Source: an uncultured Treponema sp. (GTDB lineage: Bacteria > Spirochaetota > Spirochaetia > Treponematales > Treponemataceae). From it: DNA of 64,000 bases. Position 1 is the first letter of the stretch. Each line of letters starts with the position of its first letter. The stretch covers positions 124,001 to 188,000 of the forward strand of contig CAKUZR010000002.1 of assembly GCA_934718065.1 (NCBI GenBank), in the 5' to 3' direction. The notes under the pieces were generated by a model that saw nothing but the letters and a program-made list of their open reading frames with translations, was not told where the DNA came from and ran no database searches. Made by a program: the position numbers and the translations under genes. Shown one piece after another: positions 42,521 to 50,734 of the stretch.

Positions 42521-44333
42521 ATTTTGTCCGGATTCCGCCGATTCTTCCAGCCGGCCAGAAACGGTATACAGCAGAGCCTAAAATTCTTTTTTTGCTCACG
42601 TACTGCGGCGAAATATTTGAATAATAAAGAACAGAAAAATCGTCCGCATCTGTAACCGGCCTGAACGAAGCCTCGTAGGAATGCCGCATATCAAGGGAAT
42701 TAAAGCGGTTGTCGCCCATCATAAAATAGCAGCCGTCCGGAATGTACTGCGGGGTTCCGTCTTCAAGGCTCGCCGGAAAAACCGGCATATTCCGCTGGTC
42801 CAGAATCAAAAGGTAAAAATGAAGTTTCTGCGCCCCGGAAAGATATTCCGCAATTTTTCTGTCATTGTTAATGTCATCAGCAGAAAAACCCTTTGCATAA
42901 AGCTCCGCAGTTCTAAGGAAAACCCGGCCAGCCGCAAGCTTGACCATAATGTTCAGCCGGAAATTCGCCTCAGCGTAGTAATCGCCGCCAAAAACCGCAA
43001 GCGAATCTGAAGCAGTTTTTCCGTTTCTTGCGCCGGGATTAAAAGCCTCCCCGATTTTTCCGCCGCTTTCCCAGTCCGTCATGAATTTCTTGAACCACTC
43101 AAGATTTTCCTTCCCGGAAAGAAGTTTTCTTGTGTTTTCGTAGTAATTTGAAAAAAGCTCGTAAGTGCCAAGTGAAATTTCAGATTTTTCCACGCCAAAG
43201 TTTCCAGCCCGGCTGAAAATTTCTTCAAAGCTGCGGGAAATCGCCTGACATTCAAGAGCGGCCGCGCTCAAATCAAGATTCCGGCGCTCATCCTCAACTT
43301 CAAGCATAAGGTCGTAATTCCGCTGGCTCAAAGGAACATCCTGAACAGAGTTTTTCTTCTGGCTGTTCAAACGGCCGGCAACCGGCGCAAGATTCCAGCA
43401 CGCGAATTTTGAATCCATCGCGACCGGCTTGAATTCATCATCCGCCGCTGTCCGCGCATAAAGAGTTCCGTCCTGCATAACAAGCTGCTCGCCCGGCTCG
43501 CCGCAAATTCTTTTTACAAGCGGATCCGCCTTAGGCTCGCCGTATTCATCAACATTCAGATTCACAGTTGTAAAAGTCAGCATATAGACAATTTGGGAAA
43601 CAACCGTTCTTACTTCAGATTTCCGGTCAAATGAATAATGCGGATTCCTGAACACAATCACATCGCCGCGCCTGTATTTTTTCAGGCACGGAACGCCAAC
43701 GTCGCTCAAAGGAAATTTCGGGCCGCTCGGAGTTTTCAGCACAACAACACGGTCGCCAATCAAAAATGAAGGAACCATTGACTCGGAAGGAATCACGTAA
43801 AGCTGAAGCACAAAAATCTGGATAAGAAGAACCATAAAAACCGCCTGGACCAGCGCGTCAATCCAGTCCAGAGCCTCAAAAACTATTTTTTTTGCGGAAA
43901 ATTTTCTGGCGGCGATAATTCCGGAGCCTTTGTTTTTTTCCGCGATTTTTTTCCATTCAGGGTTAAGCTCGAAAATTCTTTTTTCCTTGAAAAAGTGCAG
44001 AACCACAAGAGAAGAAACAAAAACCACGCACCACAGGAAAACTGTAGCAACATCATACCAGTAGAAAGTTCCGTTTTTTCCAGCGCGGCGAAGCACAAAC
44101 GAAGCCAGATGCACAAACGGAATATACTGAAGAATCTTCACAGAAACGGCAACAGACTCATACTGCTCCAGCCGGATTGTTTTGTTCAGAAGAAAATAAA
44201 AAATAAGCGCTGAACCTGCAAGGCTTACAGGAAATGCAAGAAGAGAAATATCAAATGAAAAACTTACAGAAAAAAAAGCGAATAATAACGACGCTGCAAA
44301 CACAATTACAGCAGGAATACGAATTTTGTTCAT
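42519..44333 (-). CDS. lepB: Signal peptidase I, enlarged form
   Basis: LepB removes signal peptides from exported proteins at the periplasmic face of the membrane. Catalytic Ser185 is in VIPSESMVPSFLIGDRVVV and the general-base Lys274 in DPLVKRICGEPGEQL. The late box is MMGDNRFNSLDMRHSY. The protein is 604 residues, against about 200-320 in most bacteria. Four hydrophobic segments with a soluble linker occupy residues 1-180, and a mostly helical insert of about 200 residues (about 310-510) splits the catalytic domain. The stop codon is formed by the edge of palindromic element B. Confidence 0.93.
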   Translation of the reverse strand: MNKIRIPAVIVFAASLLFAFFSVSFSFDISLLAFPVSLAGSALIFYFLLNKTIRLEQYESVAVSVKILQYIPFVHLASFVLRRAGKNGTFYWYDVATVFLWCVVFVSSLVVLHFFKEKRIFELNPEWKKIAEKNKGSGIIAARKFSAKKIVFEALDWIDALVQAVFMVLLIQIFVLQLYVIPSESMVPSFLIGDRVVVLKTPSGPKFPLSDVGVPCLKKYRRGDVIVFRNPHYSFDRKSEVRTVVSQIVYMLTFTTVNLNVDEYGEPKADPLVKRICGEPGEQLVMQDGTLYARTAADDEFKPVAMDSKFACWNLAPVAGRLNSQKKNSVQDVPLSQRNYDLMLEVEDERRNLDLSAAALECQAISRSFEEIFSRAGNFGVEKSEISLGTYELFSNYYENTRKLLSGKENLEWFKKFMTDWESGGKIGEAFNPGARNGKTASDSLAVFGGDYYAEANFRLNIMVKLAAGRVFLRTAELYAKGFSADDINNDRKIAEYLSGAQKLHFYLLILDQRNMPVFPASLEDGTPQYIPDGCYFMMGDNRFNSLDMRHSYEASFRPVTDADDFSVLYYSNISPQYVSKKRILGSAVYRFWPAGRIGGIRTK

Positions 44334-44339
44334 ATTCCT

Positions 44340-44368
44340 ACTATAATCAAAAAATCAAATAAAGTAAA
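44340..44368 (-). promoter_or_regulatory. lepB promoter
   Basis: On the minus strand TTTACT (44368-44363), a 17-nt spacer and TATAGT (44345-44340) end 6 nt before the lepB ATG. The 6 nt read AGGAAT, so if transcription starts at the usual distance the Shine-Dalgarno-like bases would not be in the mRNA. Confidence 0.5.
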
Positions 44369-44386
44369 ACAATTTTAGTCTGCAAA

Positions 44387-44824
44387 TTAAATATGAAGGC
44401 AGGCCGCAATGCGCTCAAGAACCTTTTTTCTGTCCAAAGGCTTGATTATATAGTTTTTCGCGCCGAGCAGAAGCGACTTTTTCACAAGCTCTTCTTTTCC
44501 AAGCGCGCTGATCATAACGACCTTCGCATTCTTATCAAATGTCATAATCTGTTCCAATGCGGTAATGCCGTCCATTCTTGGCATTGTAATATCCATTGTA
44601 ACAAGATCAACATTTGGAGCAAGCTCTTTATACTTGTCAACACCTTCTTTTCCGTCGGCGGCTGTGGCAACAACTTCGTAGCCTTCACTTGTAAGAATCT
44701 GGCCCAGCTGTTTCGCAACAAACATTGAATCATCAACAATCATCACACGGAAAGCAGAACCGTCACTTTTTCGTCCGTCAGGGGCACGCTCATTAATTGA
44801 TGGAAAGTCTTGTACTGTTTTCAT
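44387..44824 (-). CDS. cheY: Chemotaxis response regulator CheY
   Basis: CheY-P binds the flagellar switch and controls rotation. The receiver domain has the acidic pair (VMIVDDSMFVAKQL, D31 and D32), the phosphoacceptor D78 (LVTMDITMPRMDG), the switch Ser (VVMISALGKEE) and the conserved Lys (NYIIKPLDRKK). An N-terminal extension of about 25 residues precedes the domain. It is the last gene of the cheA-cheW-cheX-cheY operon, the order also known in T. pallidum and T. denticola. It is 15 nt after cheX. Confidence 0.96.
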   Translation of the reverse strand: MKTVQDFPSINERAPDGRKSDGSAFRVMIVDDSMFVAKQLGQILTSEGYEVVATAADGKEGVDKYKELAPNVDLVTMDITMPRMDGITALEQIMTFDKNAKVVMISALGKEELVKKSLLLGAKNYIIKPLDRKKVLERIAACLHI

Positions 44825-44839
44825 ATTTTACTCCAAATT

Positions 44840-45325
44840 TTACGCACGTTCGCGAATAGCAACATTTACTTCAATTTTACCGTATTCGGTAATAAGAGGA
44901 ACTATAAGAGCCTCAACATTTTCAGCGCCGCCGCCAAGAGCCGCGATTTCCATCTGCTGGCCGGCGAACAATGCTGGAGGTGTAAGGTCAAACTTGAAAT
45001 TAAGCTCATGCAGTTTTGTAACCGCCTGCGCTGTAATAAGGTTTGCAAGCTCACTGATTGTGGCTTTCGCAAGCTCATTGAACGAATCAAGTTTTTCTCC
45101 GTTCATTTTGGATGCAATATTGACTGCGGTTTCCACGGTCATGTCAAAAAGAACCCGTCCTTCAACATCGCCCGCAAGACCGACAAGCGCGGCGACTCCC
45201 ATCACAGGCATTGCAGTTGACTTCAGATAAAGATTTCCTCTTTTTACTTCAGCGCCGCCAAGAACTTCCTTCAAAACTCTATAGGATGTTTCTACAAACG
45301 GATTGATATACTCGACTCTCATCAC
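44840..45325 (-). CDS. cheX: CheY-P phosphatase CheX
   Basis: CheX dephosphorylates CheY-P in spirochaetes, in place of CheZ. The catalytic ExxN motif is seen in ISELANLITAQA (E92 and N95). The rest has the CheX/CheC-like fold pattern (MGVAALVGLAGDVEGRVLFD; MTVETAVNIASKMNGEKLDS). The 161-residue length is usual. It is followed directly by its substrate gene cheY and preceded by the cheW fusion. Confidence 0.94.
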   Translation of the reverse strand: MMRVEYINPFVETSYRVLKEVLGGAEVKRGNLYLKSTAMPVMGVAALVGLAGDVEGRVLFDMTVETAVNIASKMNGEKLDSFNELAKATISELANLITAQAVTKLHELNFKFDLTPPALFAGQQMEIAALGGGAENVEALIVPLITEYGKIEVNVAIRERA

Positions 45326-45339
45326 AAACCTCCACTATT

Positions 45340-46902
45340 TTATTGTTTTGTAAATGCTGTAAGCACACCTTCTGTATGTTCAAGGAACTCTGATGAATCG
45401 TGAATAATTTCATTTTCTCCAAGAACAACAGAGCCGTTTCCTTTTAATTTTTCCGCAAAATCATTGAGCACAACTTTCTGCGCCTCCTCATCAAGCAAAG
45501 AAAGCAGATCGCGCGCAAAAACCAGATCCGCCATAGGAAGAGCATTTGTATTGCGGCAGTCATGGTACTCAAACATAATGCAGTCTTTTATCTGCTGGCT
45601 GAAAGCGTTTGCCCCGGAAGCCGTTTTCACAAGATACGGAGAAAGCCAGCCAAGCTTTGAATCCTCCGGAACAGTCAGCATAGGCGCATTTGACACGCTC
45701 AAAAGATCTATGTCCTGCGCGTAAATTCTAACTTTCGCGGAAGGATATTTCTTTGCAAGGACACAGGCAAGACAGTAGGTTTCCATTCCTTTTCCGCAGC
45801 CAGGATTCCACACAATAATCTGCTTGGCGTTGTTTTCAGGCAGAAGATTGAAAAGATTTTCCGCGTATTCGCCAGTCCACCAAGAATCCGTGCAGGTTGA
45901 CCAGAATGAGCGCAAAAATTCAGCCGCGTCAGTTTTGTTCTGAATCTGAACAGAAGAGCCGGCGCGCTCCTGAATCCATTTTTCATATCTGCTTTTTACC
46001 CAGCCTTCATTCAGCGGAGTTACAAAAAAATTTCCAAACTGACGGAGTCCCTCCACCACAAACTTGTAGTTTTCATCCGGCAAATCGCTTTTCTGCACGG
46101 CAGGTTCGTTTTCCGCATTTCCGCTTTCAGAGCCAGAAATCCCGTTTTTTTCAGGTGAAACAGAATTCTGAGCGGAAACTGAATCTCCTTCAGCGGCGGA
46201 AAGAACTTTTTCCTGCGGATGATTTTTTTCAGCCGCGGAAGCCGCAGTTTTTTCAGCGGAAGCAGAAGGCTGTTCCGGAGCCGCGGATGTTTGCGGAGCC
46301 TTTTCAATTTCCTGGTGGCTCTGGATATTTTCCGGGGCTCCATTCATCTTGCTTTCATATTTCGGCTCGTTCTCATCTTTCGACTTTGAAAAAATCCGCT
46401 CAACATCAAGAAGAATGTAAAGATGCTTGTTGTTTTCAATAACGCCGGCAATATATTTTATGTTTATGTCCGCAAAAAGCGGGTGCGAAGGCTGAATGGA
46501 ACTTTTCTGAATTCCAACAACCTTGTCGATTTTGTCAACTATAACGCCGAAAGTCTGCTCGTTGACCGTAAGAATAAGCAGGTTCTGAAGCTTCGAGCCT
46601 TCATCTTTGGAGTCACGTATATTGAAAAAAATCCGCAGGTCAAGAATCGGAATTATTTCGCCGCGGAGATTATAAACTCCAACCACAAACGGAAGCGTAT
46701 TCGGAACGTAAGTGAACTGTCCGGCCTTTGCAATTTCCTTCACGTACATGATGTCAATCGCGTAGTCCTTTCCAGAAATGGAAAAAGTCACCATCTTGAA
46801 GTCAACGATTTCCTGAACCTTGCGCTCATCCAGCGATTCCTGCTGAACAGCCGAAGCAAGATTCATATTGTCATCAGAAATTAAAATAGATTCAAGCGTC
46901 AT
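45340..46902 (-). CDS. cheW: CheW fused to a degenerate CheR-like methyltransferase domain
   Basis: Residues about 30-175 are a CheW domain (DFKMVTFSISGKDYAIDIMY, NLRGEIIPILDLRIFF, GVIVDKIDKVVGIQ), which couples receptors to CheA. Residues about 180-270 are a low-complexity linker rich in Ala, Glu, Ser and Pro. Residues about 275-520 match the CheR fold: WWTGEYAENLFNLLP (compare the CheR FFR segment), VWNPGCGKGMETYCLACVLA, RIYAQDIDLLSVSNA, MADLVFARDLLSLLDEEAQK. The SAM motif lacks the usual SxGEExYS residues and the CRN motif reads ARD. Methyltransferase activity is therefore doubtful and a structural role in the array is more likely. A CheW-CheR-like protein is described for T. denticola. 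Confidence 0.9.
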   Translation of the reverse strand: MTLESILISDDNMNLASAVQQESLDERKVQEIVDFKMVTFSISGKDYAIDIMYVKEIAKAGQFTYVPNTLPFVVGVYNLRGEIIPILDLRIFFNIRDSKDEGSKLQNLLILTVNEQTFGVIVDKIDKVVGIQKSSIQPSHPLFADINIKYIAGVIENNKHLYILLDVERIFSKSKDENEPKYESKMNGAPENIQSHQEIEKAPQTSAAPEQPSASAEKTAASAAEKNHPQEKVLSAAEGDSVSAQNSVSPEKNGISGSESGNAENEPAVQKSDLPDENYKFVVEGLRQFGNFFVTPLNEGWVKSRYEKWIQERAGSSVQIQNKTDAAEFLRSFWSTCTDSWWTGEYAENLFNLLPENNAKQIIVWNPGCGKGMETYCLACVLAKKYPSAKVRIYAQDIDLLSVSNAPMLTVPEDSKLGWLSPYLVKTASGANAFSQQIKDCIMFEYHDCRNTNALPMADLVFARDLLSLLDEEAQKVVLNDFAEKLKGNGSVVLGENEIIHDSSEFLEHTEGVLTAFTKQ

Positions 46903-46909
46903 ACAAACC

Positions 46910-49357
46910 TCACTTAGCTCCAGTTATTTTTGACTGGGCTGCGGCATCCATTTTGATGCTCAGCTCAAGAAGCTGGCTTACGTCAATAATAAGGGAAACA
47001 GAACCGTCGCCAAGAATTGAAGCGCCGGCAATTCCCGGAGAAGCTGTGTACTGGTCTTTCAGCGGCTTTATAACAACATCCTCTTCGCCAATCAGCGAAT
47101 CAACCATAACGCCGACTTTTCTGTCCTTTGAGCCTACAATTACAATGTTGCAGTATTCTCCGGCGGCGTTTTCCTTTATTCCAAAAAGCCTTGAAAGGCG
47201 AAGAACGCTTATGACTTCGTTTCTTAAGTTCAAAACTTCGTAGTTGTCAATCGTTTTTATGTCAGAATGAAGAATTCGCTGGCTTTCAATTACCGAGGCA
47301 ATCGGAATTGAATAAATTTCTTTTCCAACGCGAACCAAAAGTCCCTGGATAATCGCGAGCGTGAGAGGAAGCCTTATGCTGAATGTAGTGCCCTTGCCTT
47401 TCACCGAAGTTACGTTCACCGTTCCGTTCAGCTTGTCAATCATTGTTTTCACAACATCAAGGCCTACGCCGCGGCCGGAAATTTTTGAGATTTTGTCCGC
47501 AGTTGAAAATCCCGGCTCAAAAATAAGCTGGTGGATTTCGTTTTCAGAAAGAACTTTGTCCGGATGAATGATTCCTTTTTCAATCGCCTTTTTTCGGACT
47601 TTTTCCGCATCAATTCCTGCACCGTCATCGGCAATATCGATTATTATAAGATTTCCTTCATTTGAAGCCTTAAGAAGAACTGTTCCTGCCTCAGGTTTTC
47701 CAGCGGCAAGACGTTCCTCCGGAGATTCAATTCCGTGGTCACAAGAATTGCGGACACAATGCATAATCGGATCAAGCAAATCCTCAACAACCGCTTTGTC
47801 AAGCTCCGTGTCCTCGCCTTCAATCACAAGATTTATTTTTTTGTTCAAATCGCGCTGCAAATCGCGGACAACGCGCGGAAAACGACTGAAAATCTGGTTG
47901 ATCTGAACCATTCGTATTTTCATTACGCCTTCCTGAAGCTCGCCGGCAATTCTGCCCAGATTCTGGGTTGAAGAGCGCAGTTTTATAGAAAGAGATTTCA
48001 AGTTTGAATCATCCTCGTTCGCGCCGTCAGCAAAACCGCCCAGGGAACGAGTTATTTCAGAACGAATTTCCGCGACTGTTTTTCCGTGCGCCAAATCGTC
48101 AAGATAATTCGGGAGCATTTCCAGGAACTGGTGCATTTTTTCGCGGTGAAGAATTTCCTTTGTGTGGAAATCCACGAGCGCGGCCGCAAGATTCGCGGAA
48201 AGCTGGTTGAACGACGCTTTTGTGATTACAATTTCACTTACCAGGTTCAGAAGATAGTCAACGCGCTTGGAATCTACGCGCAAAACAGAATTCTGCTGGT
48301 TTGCGGAAGAATTTTTTGCAGGCGCAGGTGTTTTTGCCGCCGGCGCAGGCTGTTTTTTTTCTTCCGGAGATTTTTTTTCAGAAGGCTCAGGCTGAACTGG
48401 AGCGGCATTTTCAGATTTTTCAGAATCCGCGGCCACGTTTTCCTGGACAGCAGGAGTTTTTTCTGCGGCAGGCGAAGAATTTTCCGGCGCGGCAGAATTT
48501 TCAGCGTTTCCTTTTACCGGTCCTGTGATTTCCTGGGCATCAGTTGCAACTGTAACATCGCCAAGGAAAGCAACGTCTTCAATTTTGTCCGCAGTTGAAT
48601 CTGAAGCCAAATAATAGTAGACACATTCATAAAATTCATCTTCGTAGAGCGCGTCAAAATCCGGAACAGTCTTCAGAACGCTTCCAAGCGCCTTTAGCGC
48701 GGCAAAAACCTGGATTCCGCCGACTGAATTCATAGGATTATTTTCATCAAATTTTACAGCGACACGCCAGACTTTCTGGTTTCCTTCGCAGGCGTTTTTC
48801 AGTTCCTGGAATTCTTCCTCGGAAAGTGGCGGATAATTAAACGGATTCGCAGCGCTTCCAGCCGGAGCTGAAGAATCCGCGGCGGGCGCAGGAGGAGCGG
48901 CTTTTTCAAGCTTAGGGCCGAACCCGGCAGGCGGCGCAGAATGTTTTTTCTTTGAATCTTTTTTCGGCACGTAGGACTCAAGCTTTTCAACCAGCTCCGA
49001 AACATCTTCCTGGTAGACAGAGCCGTTCTGGCGCGCCTCAAGCATCGCCTTGATAACATCAATCGATGTAAGAAGAATATCTATTATGTCTTCGGTAACC
49101 TGCAGCCGGTCGGAACGGATTTCATCAAGAACATCTTCCACTTTATGAGTGAATTCTGAAAGTTCGTTCATTTCAACTGTAGCAGAACCGCCCTTCAAAG
49201 TGTGCGCCGCGCGGAAAATTTCATCAACGGCCTCATGGTTTGAAGGATCGCTTTCTATCACCAAAATATTACTTTCAAGAGTTTCGACCTGCTGTTCAGC
49301 TTCAGCAAAAAAATCTTTAAGCAACTCTTCGTTGTCGGGATCTAAATAATCGCTCAT
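46910..49357 (-). CDS. cheA: Chemotaxis histidine kinase CheA
   Basis: CheA phosphorylates CheY in response to receptor signals. P1 holds phosphorylated H52 (FRAAHTLKGGSATVE). A P2-like domain follows at about residues 190-290 (VWRVAVKFDENNPMNSVGGI). A long Ala/Pro/Glu/Lys-rich linker covers about residues 290-380. Then come dimerisation P3 (DYLLNLVSEIVITKASFNQL), the ATPase P4 (HCVRNSCDHGIESPEERL; DIADDGAGID; GRGVGLDVVK) and CheW-like P5. The ATG at 49357 starts MSDYLDPDNEE. The product is about 815 residues, longer than E. coli CheA. It heads the operon. Confidence 0.97.
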   Translation of the reverse strand: MSDYLDPDNEELLKDFFAEAEQQVETLESNILVIESDPSNHEAVDEIFRAAHTLKGGSATVEMNELSEFTHKVEDVLDEIRSDRLQVTEDIIDILLTSIDVIKAMLEARQNGSVYQEDVSELVEKLESYVPKKDSKKKHSAPPAGFGPKLEKAAPPAPAADSSAPAGSAANPFNYPPLSEEEFQELKNACEGNQKVWRVAVKFDENNPMNSVGGIQVFAALKALGSVLKTVPDFDALYEDEFYECVYYYLASDSTADKIEDVAFLGDVTVATDAQEITGPVKGNAENSAAPENSSPAAEKTPAVQENVAADSEKSENAAPVQPEPSEKKSPEEKKQPAPAAKTPAPAKNSSANQQNSVLRVDSKRVDYLLNLVSEIVITKASFNQLSANLAAALVDFHTKEILHREKMHQFLEMLPNYLDDLAHGKTVAEIRSEITRSLGGFADGANEDDSNLKSLSIKLRSSTQNLGRIAGELQEGVMKIRMVQINQIFSRFPRVVRDLQRDLNKKINLVIEGEDTELDKAVVEDLLDPIMHCVRNSCDHGIESPEERLAAGKPEAGTVLLKASNEGNLIIIDIADDGAGIDAEKVRKKAIEKGIIHPDKVLSENEIHQLIFEPGFSTADKISKISGRGVGLDVVKTMIDKLNGTVNVTSVKGKGTTFSIRLPLTLAIIQGLLVRVGKEIYSIPIASVIESQRILHSDIKTIDNYEVLNLRNEVISVLRLSRLFGIKENAAGEYCNIVIVGSKDRKVGVMVDSLIGEEDVVIKPLKDQYTASPGIAGASILGDGSVSLIIDVSQLLELSIKMDAAAQSKITGAK

Positions 49358-49364
49358 ACCTTTA

Positions 49365-49392
49365 ATTATATAACACTTTTTTAAGAATTCAA
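49365..49392 (-). promoter_or_regulatory. che operon promoter
   Basis: On the minus strand TTGAAT (49392-49387), a 16-nt spacer and a perfect TATAAT (49370-49365) end 7 nt before the cheA ATG. The intervening TAAAGGT contains an AAAGG that would be mostly or wholly outside the transcript if it starts at the usual +1. Confidence 0.55.
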
Positions 49393-49436
49393 GAGATAAA
49401 GCACCGGCAGGAACGGCAACAAATCGCAAATTTTTC

Positions 49437-49464
49437 TAATGTTATGGAAGAAATACGCCGATAA
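49437..49464 (+). promoter_or_regulatory. Sigma-28 (FliA) type promoter of the outer-membrane barrel gene
   Basis: TAAT (49437-49440), a 16-nt spacer and GCCGATAA (49457-49464) form a sigma-28 type promoter. The -10 is perfect and the spacing equals that before 27016 and flaA. The leader to the ATG at 49497 is about 25 nt and contains TTTTGGAG as ribosome-binding site. Confidence 0.6.
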
Positions 49465-49496
49465 ATAGAAAGGAAAAATATTTTGGAGTTCAAATT

Positions 49497-50714
49497 ATGG
49501 CAAGCAAAAAAATAAAATTTTCAATTGCAGCGGCATTTCTGCTTATTTCTGGGGCTTTTTCTTCTGCGGAAGTTTTTTTCAGCGGATATGCAGGGCTCAA
49601 GACAGACTTCGCCTCATCGAGCAAAAGCTCTTTTGATCCCGAGCTGAAATTTCAATCGTTTTTTTCCGGACAGTTCAGCTTTTCAGAAAATATTTTTGCA
49701 CACGCTGAATTTTCGCTTGCAACGGGCGACCTGATAGAAAATTCAGTTTTCAACGAAACTCCAGGAAAATTCAAAATTGATGAGCTTTCAATTATTTTCA
49801 GAAGACAGCTTTTTGACGCGACAAACTACCTGAGCTTTTTCTGCGGAACTTATGAGCCGATTGGCTCGGATATTTTTCTAAGGCGGCAGTTCGGAATTCA
49901 GCCGATAGCCTCAAAAATCACGGAAGGCTGGCTCGGACTTTCAGGCTCTGTAATTTACCCGATGTTCGGCGTAGGCGGCTCGGACATTGTGCATTTCAAC
50001 GCGCAGCCGCTTGCGTTTGGAATTTATGTCTACGTGAACCACGAAATGGATGACAGCTACTGCTTCAACTCGGACCTGCGTTTTGCCGGCGTATACAGAT
50101 TCTTCACGTTTGATTTTTCCGGCGGTATCGGAATGCCTTTGAAAAAGAACGAAAACCAGAACGCTTTTGTTATAATCGACACGCTTTACTGGCGGGCGGG
50201 AATGAACATGCTGATTGGAAACAGCTACACAACCTCGCTTTTTATGCAGGCAGGAGTTTCCGACATTGAATTTTCAAAGGATGACAGCTACCCTAAAATC
50301 AACGAGGACGCCGCATATCTTCTTTTTGAGCCAAGATTCAAAAGCGACAAATTCCAGCTTCATCTTACAGTTTTCAGCCTTCCGCAGGACACTGTTGATG
50401 ATTTTATCTTCATAAACGACACATTCGGCGCAAACATGAATATTTTCACGGACAATCTTTATATAAAAAACAAGATGTTTGTGTTCGGAATAAACAGCGC
50501 GCTTTCGTTCCCGGAAAAGAATTTCATGGATTTAATAAAACATTCTGACAAGCTTTTCAAGGATGACTACACGGTTCTTGTAGCTCCGTATATTTCCACA
50601 AATTTTTACAACGGAACAATCCACGGAATGCTTCAAGCCAAAATCACCGACATGATAGACGGCAATTTTGGCTCAGCGCTTAAACTGAATATCGGTTACA
50701 AGACCCAGTTCTAG
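49497..50714 (+). CDS. Putative outer-membrane beta-barrel protein
   Basis: The 405-residue product has a signal peptide (KFSIAAAFLLISGAFSSAEV). After it come alternating polar and hydrophobic strands with many aromatic residues and a C-terminal phenylalanine (KLNIGYKTQF), the usual end of a BAM-inserted barrel. Strand-like segments include EVFFSGYAGLKTDFA, SGQFSFSENIFAHAEFSLAT and LLFEPRFKSDKFQLHLTVF. No specific family was recognised. The gene stands divergent from cheA behind a sigma-28 type promoter, which hints at co-expression with late flagellar genes. Confidence 0.75.
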   Translation: MASKKIKFSIAAAFLLISGAFSSAEVFFSGYAGLKTDFASSSKSSFDPELKFQSFFSGQFSFSENIFAHAEFSLATGDLIENSVFNETPGKFKIDELSIIFRRQLFDATNYLSFFCGTYEPIGSDIFLRRQFGIQPIASKITEGWLGLSGSVIYPMFGVGGSDIVHFNAQPLAFGIYVYVNHEMDDSYCFNSDLRFAGVYRFFTFDFSGGIGMPLKKNENQNAFVIIDTLYWRAGMNMLIGNSYTTSLFMQAGVSDIEFSKDDSYPKINEDAAYLLFEPRFKSDKFQLHLTVFSLPQDTVDDFIFINDTFGANMNIFTDNLYIKNKMFVFGINSALSFPEKNFMDLIKHSDKLFKDDYTVLVAPYISTNFYNGTIHGMLQAKITDMIDGNFGSALKLNIGYKTQF

Positions 50715-50734
50715 TCAAACTAGTCAAACTAGAA
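50709..50734. terminator. Inverted repeat spanning two convergent stop codons
   Basis: TTCTAGT (50709-50715) and ACTAGAA (50728-50734) are perfect inverted repeats. The left arm contains the TAG stop of the barrel gene and the right arm the TAG stop of dapL on the other strand. The centre is a 9-bp direct repeat (CTAGTCAAA twice). There is no T tract, so intrinsic termination is doubtful. Confidence 0.4.
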
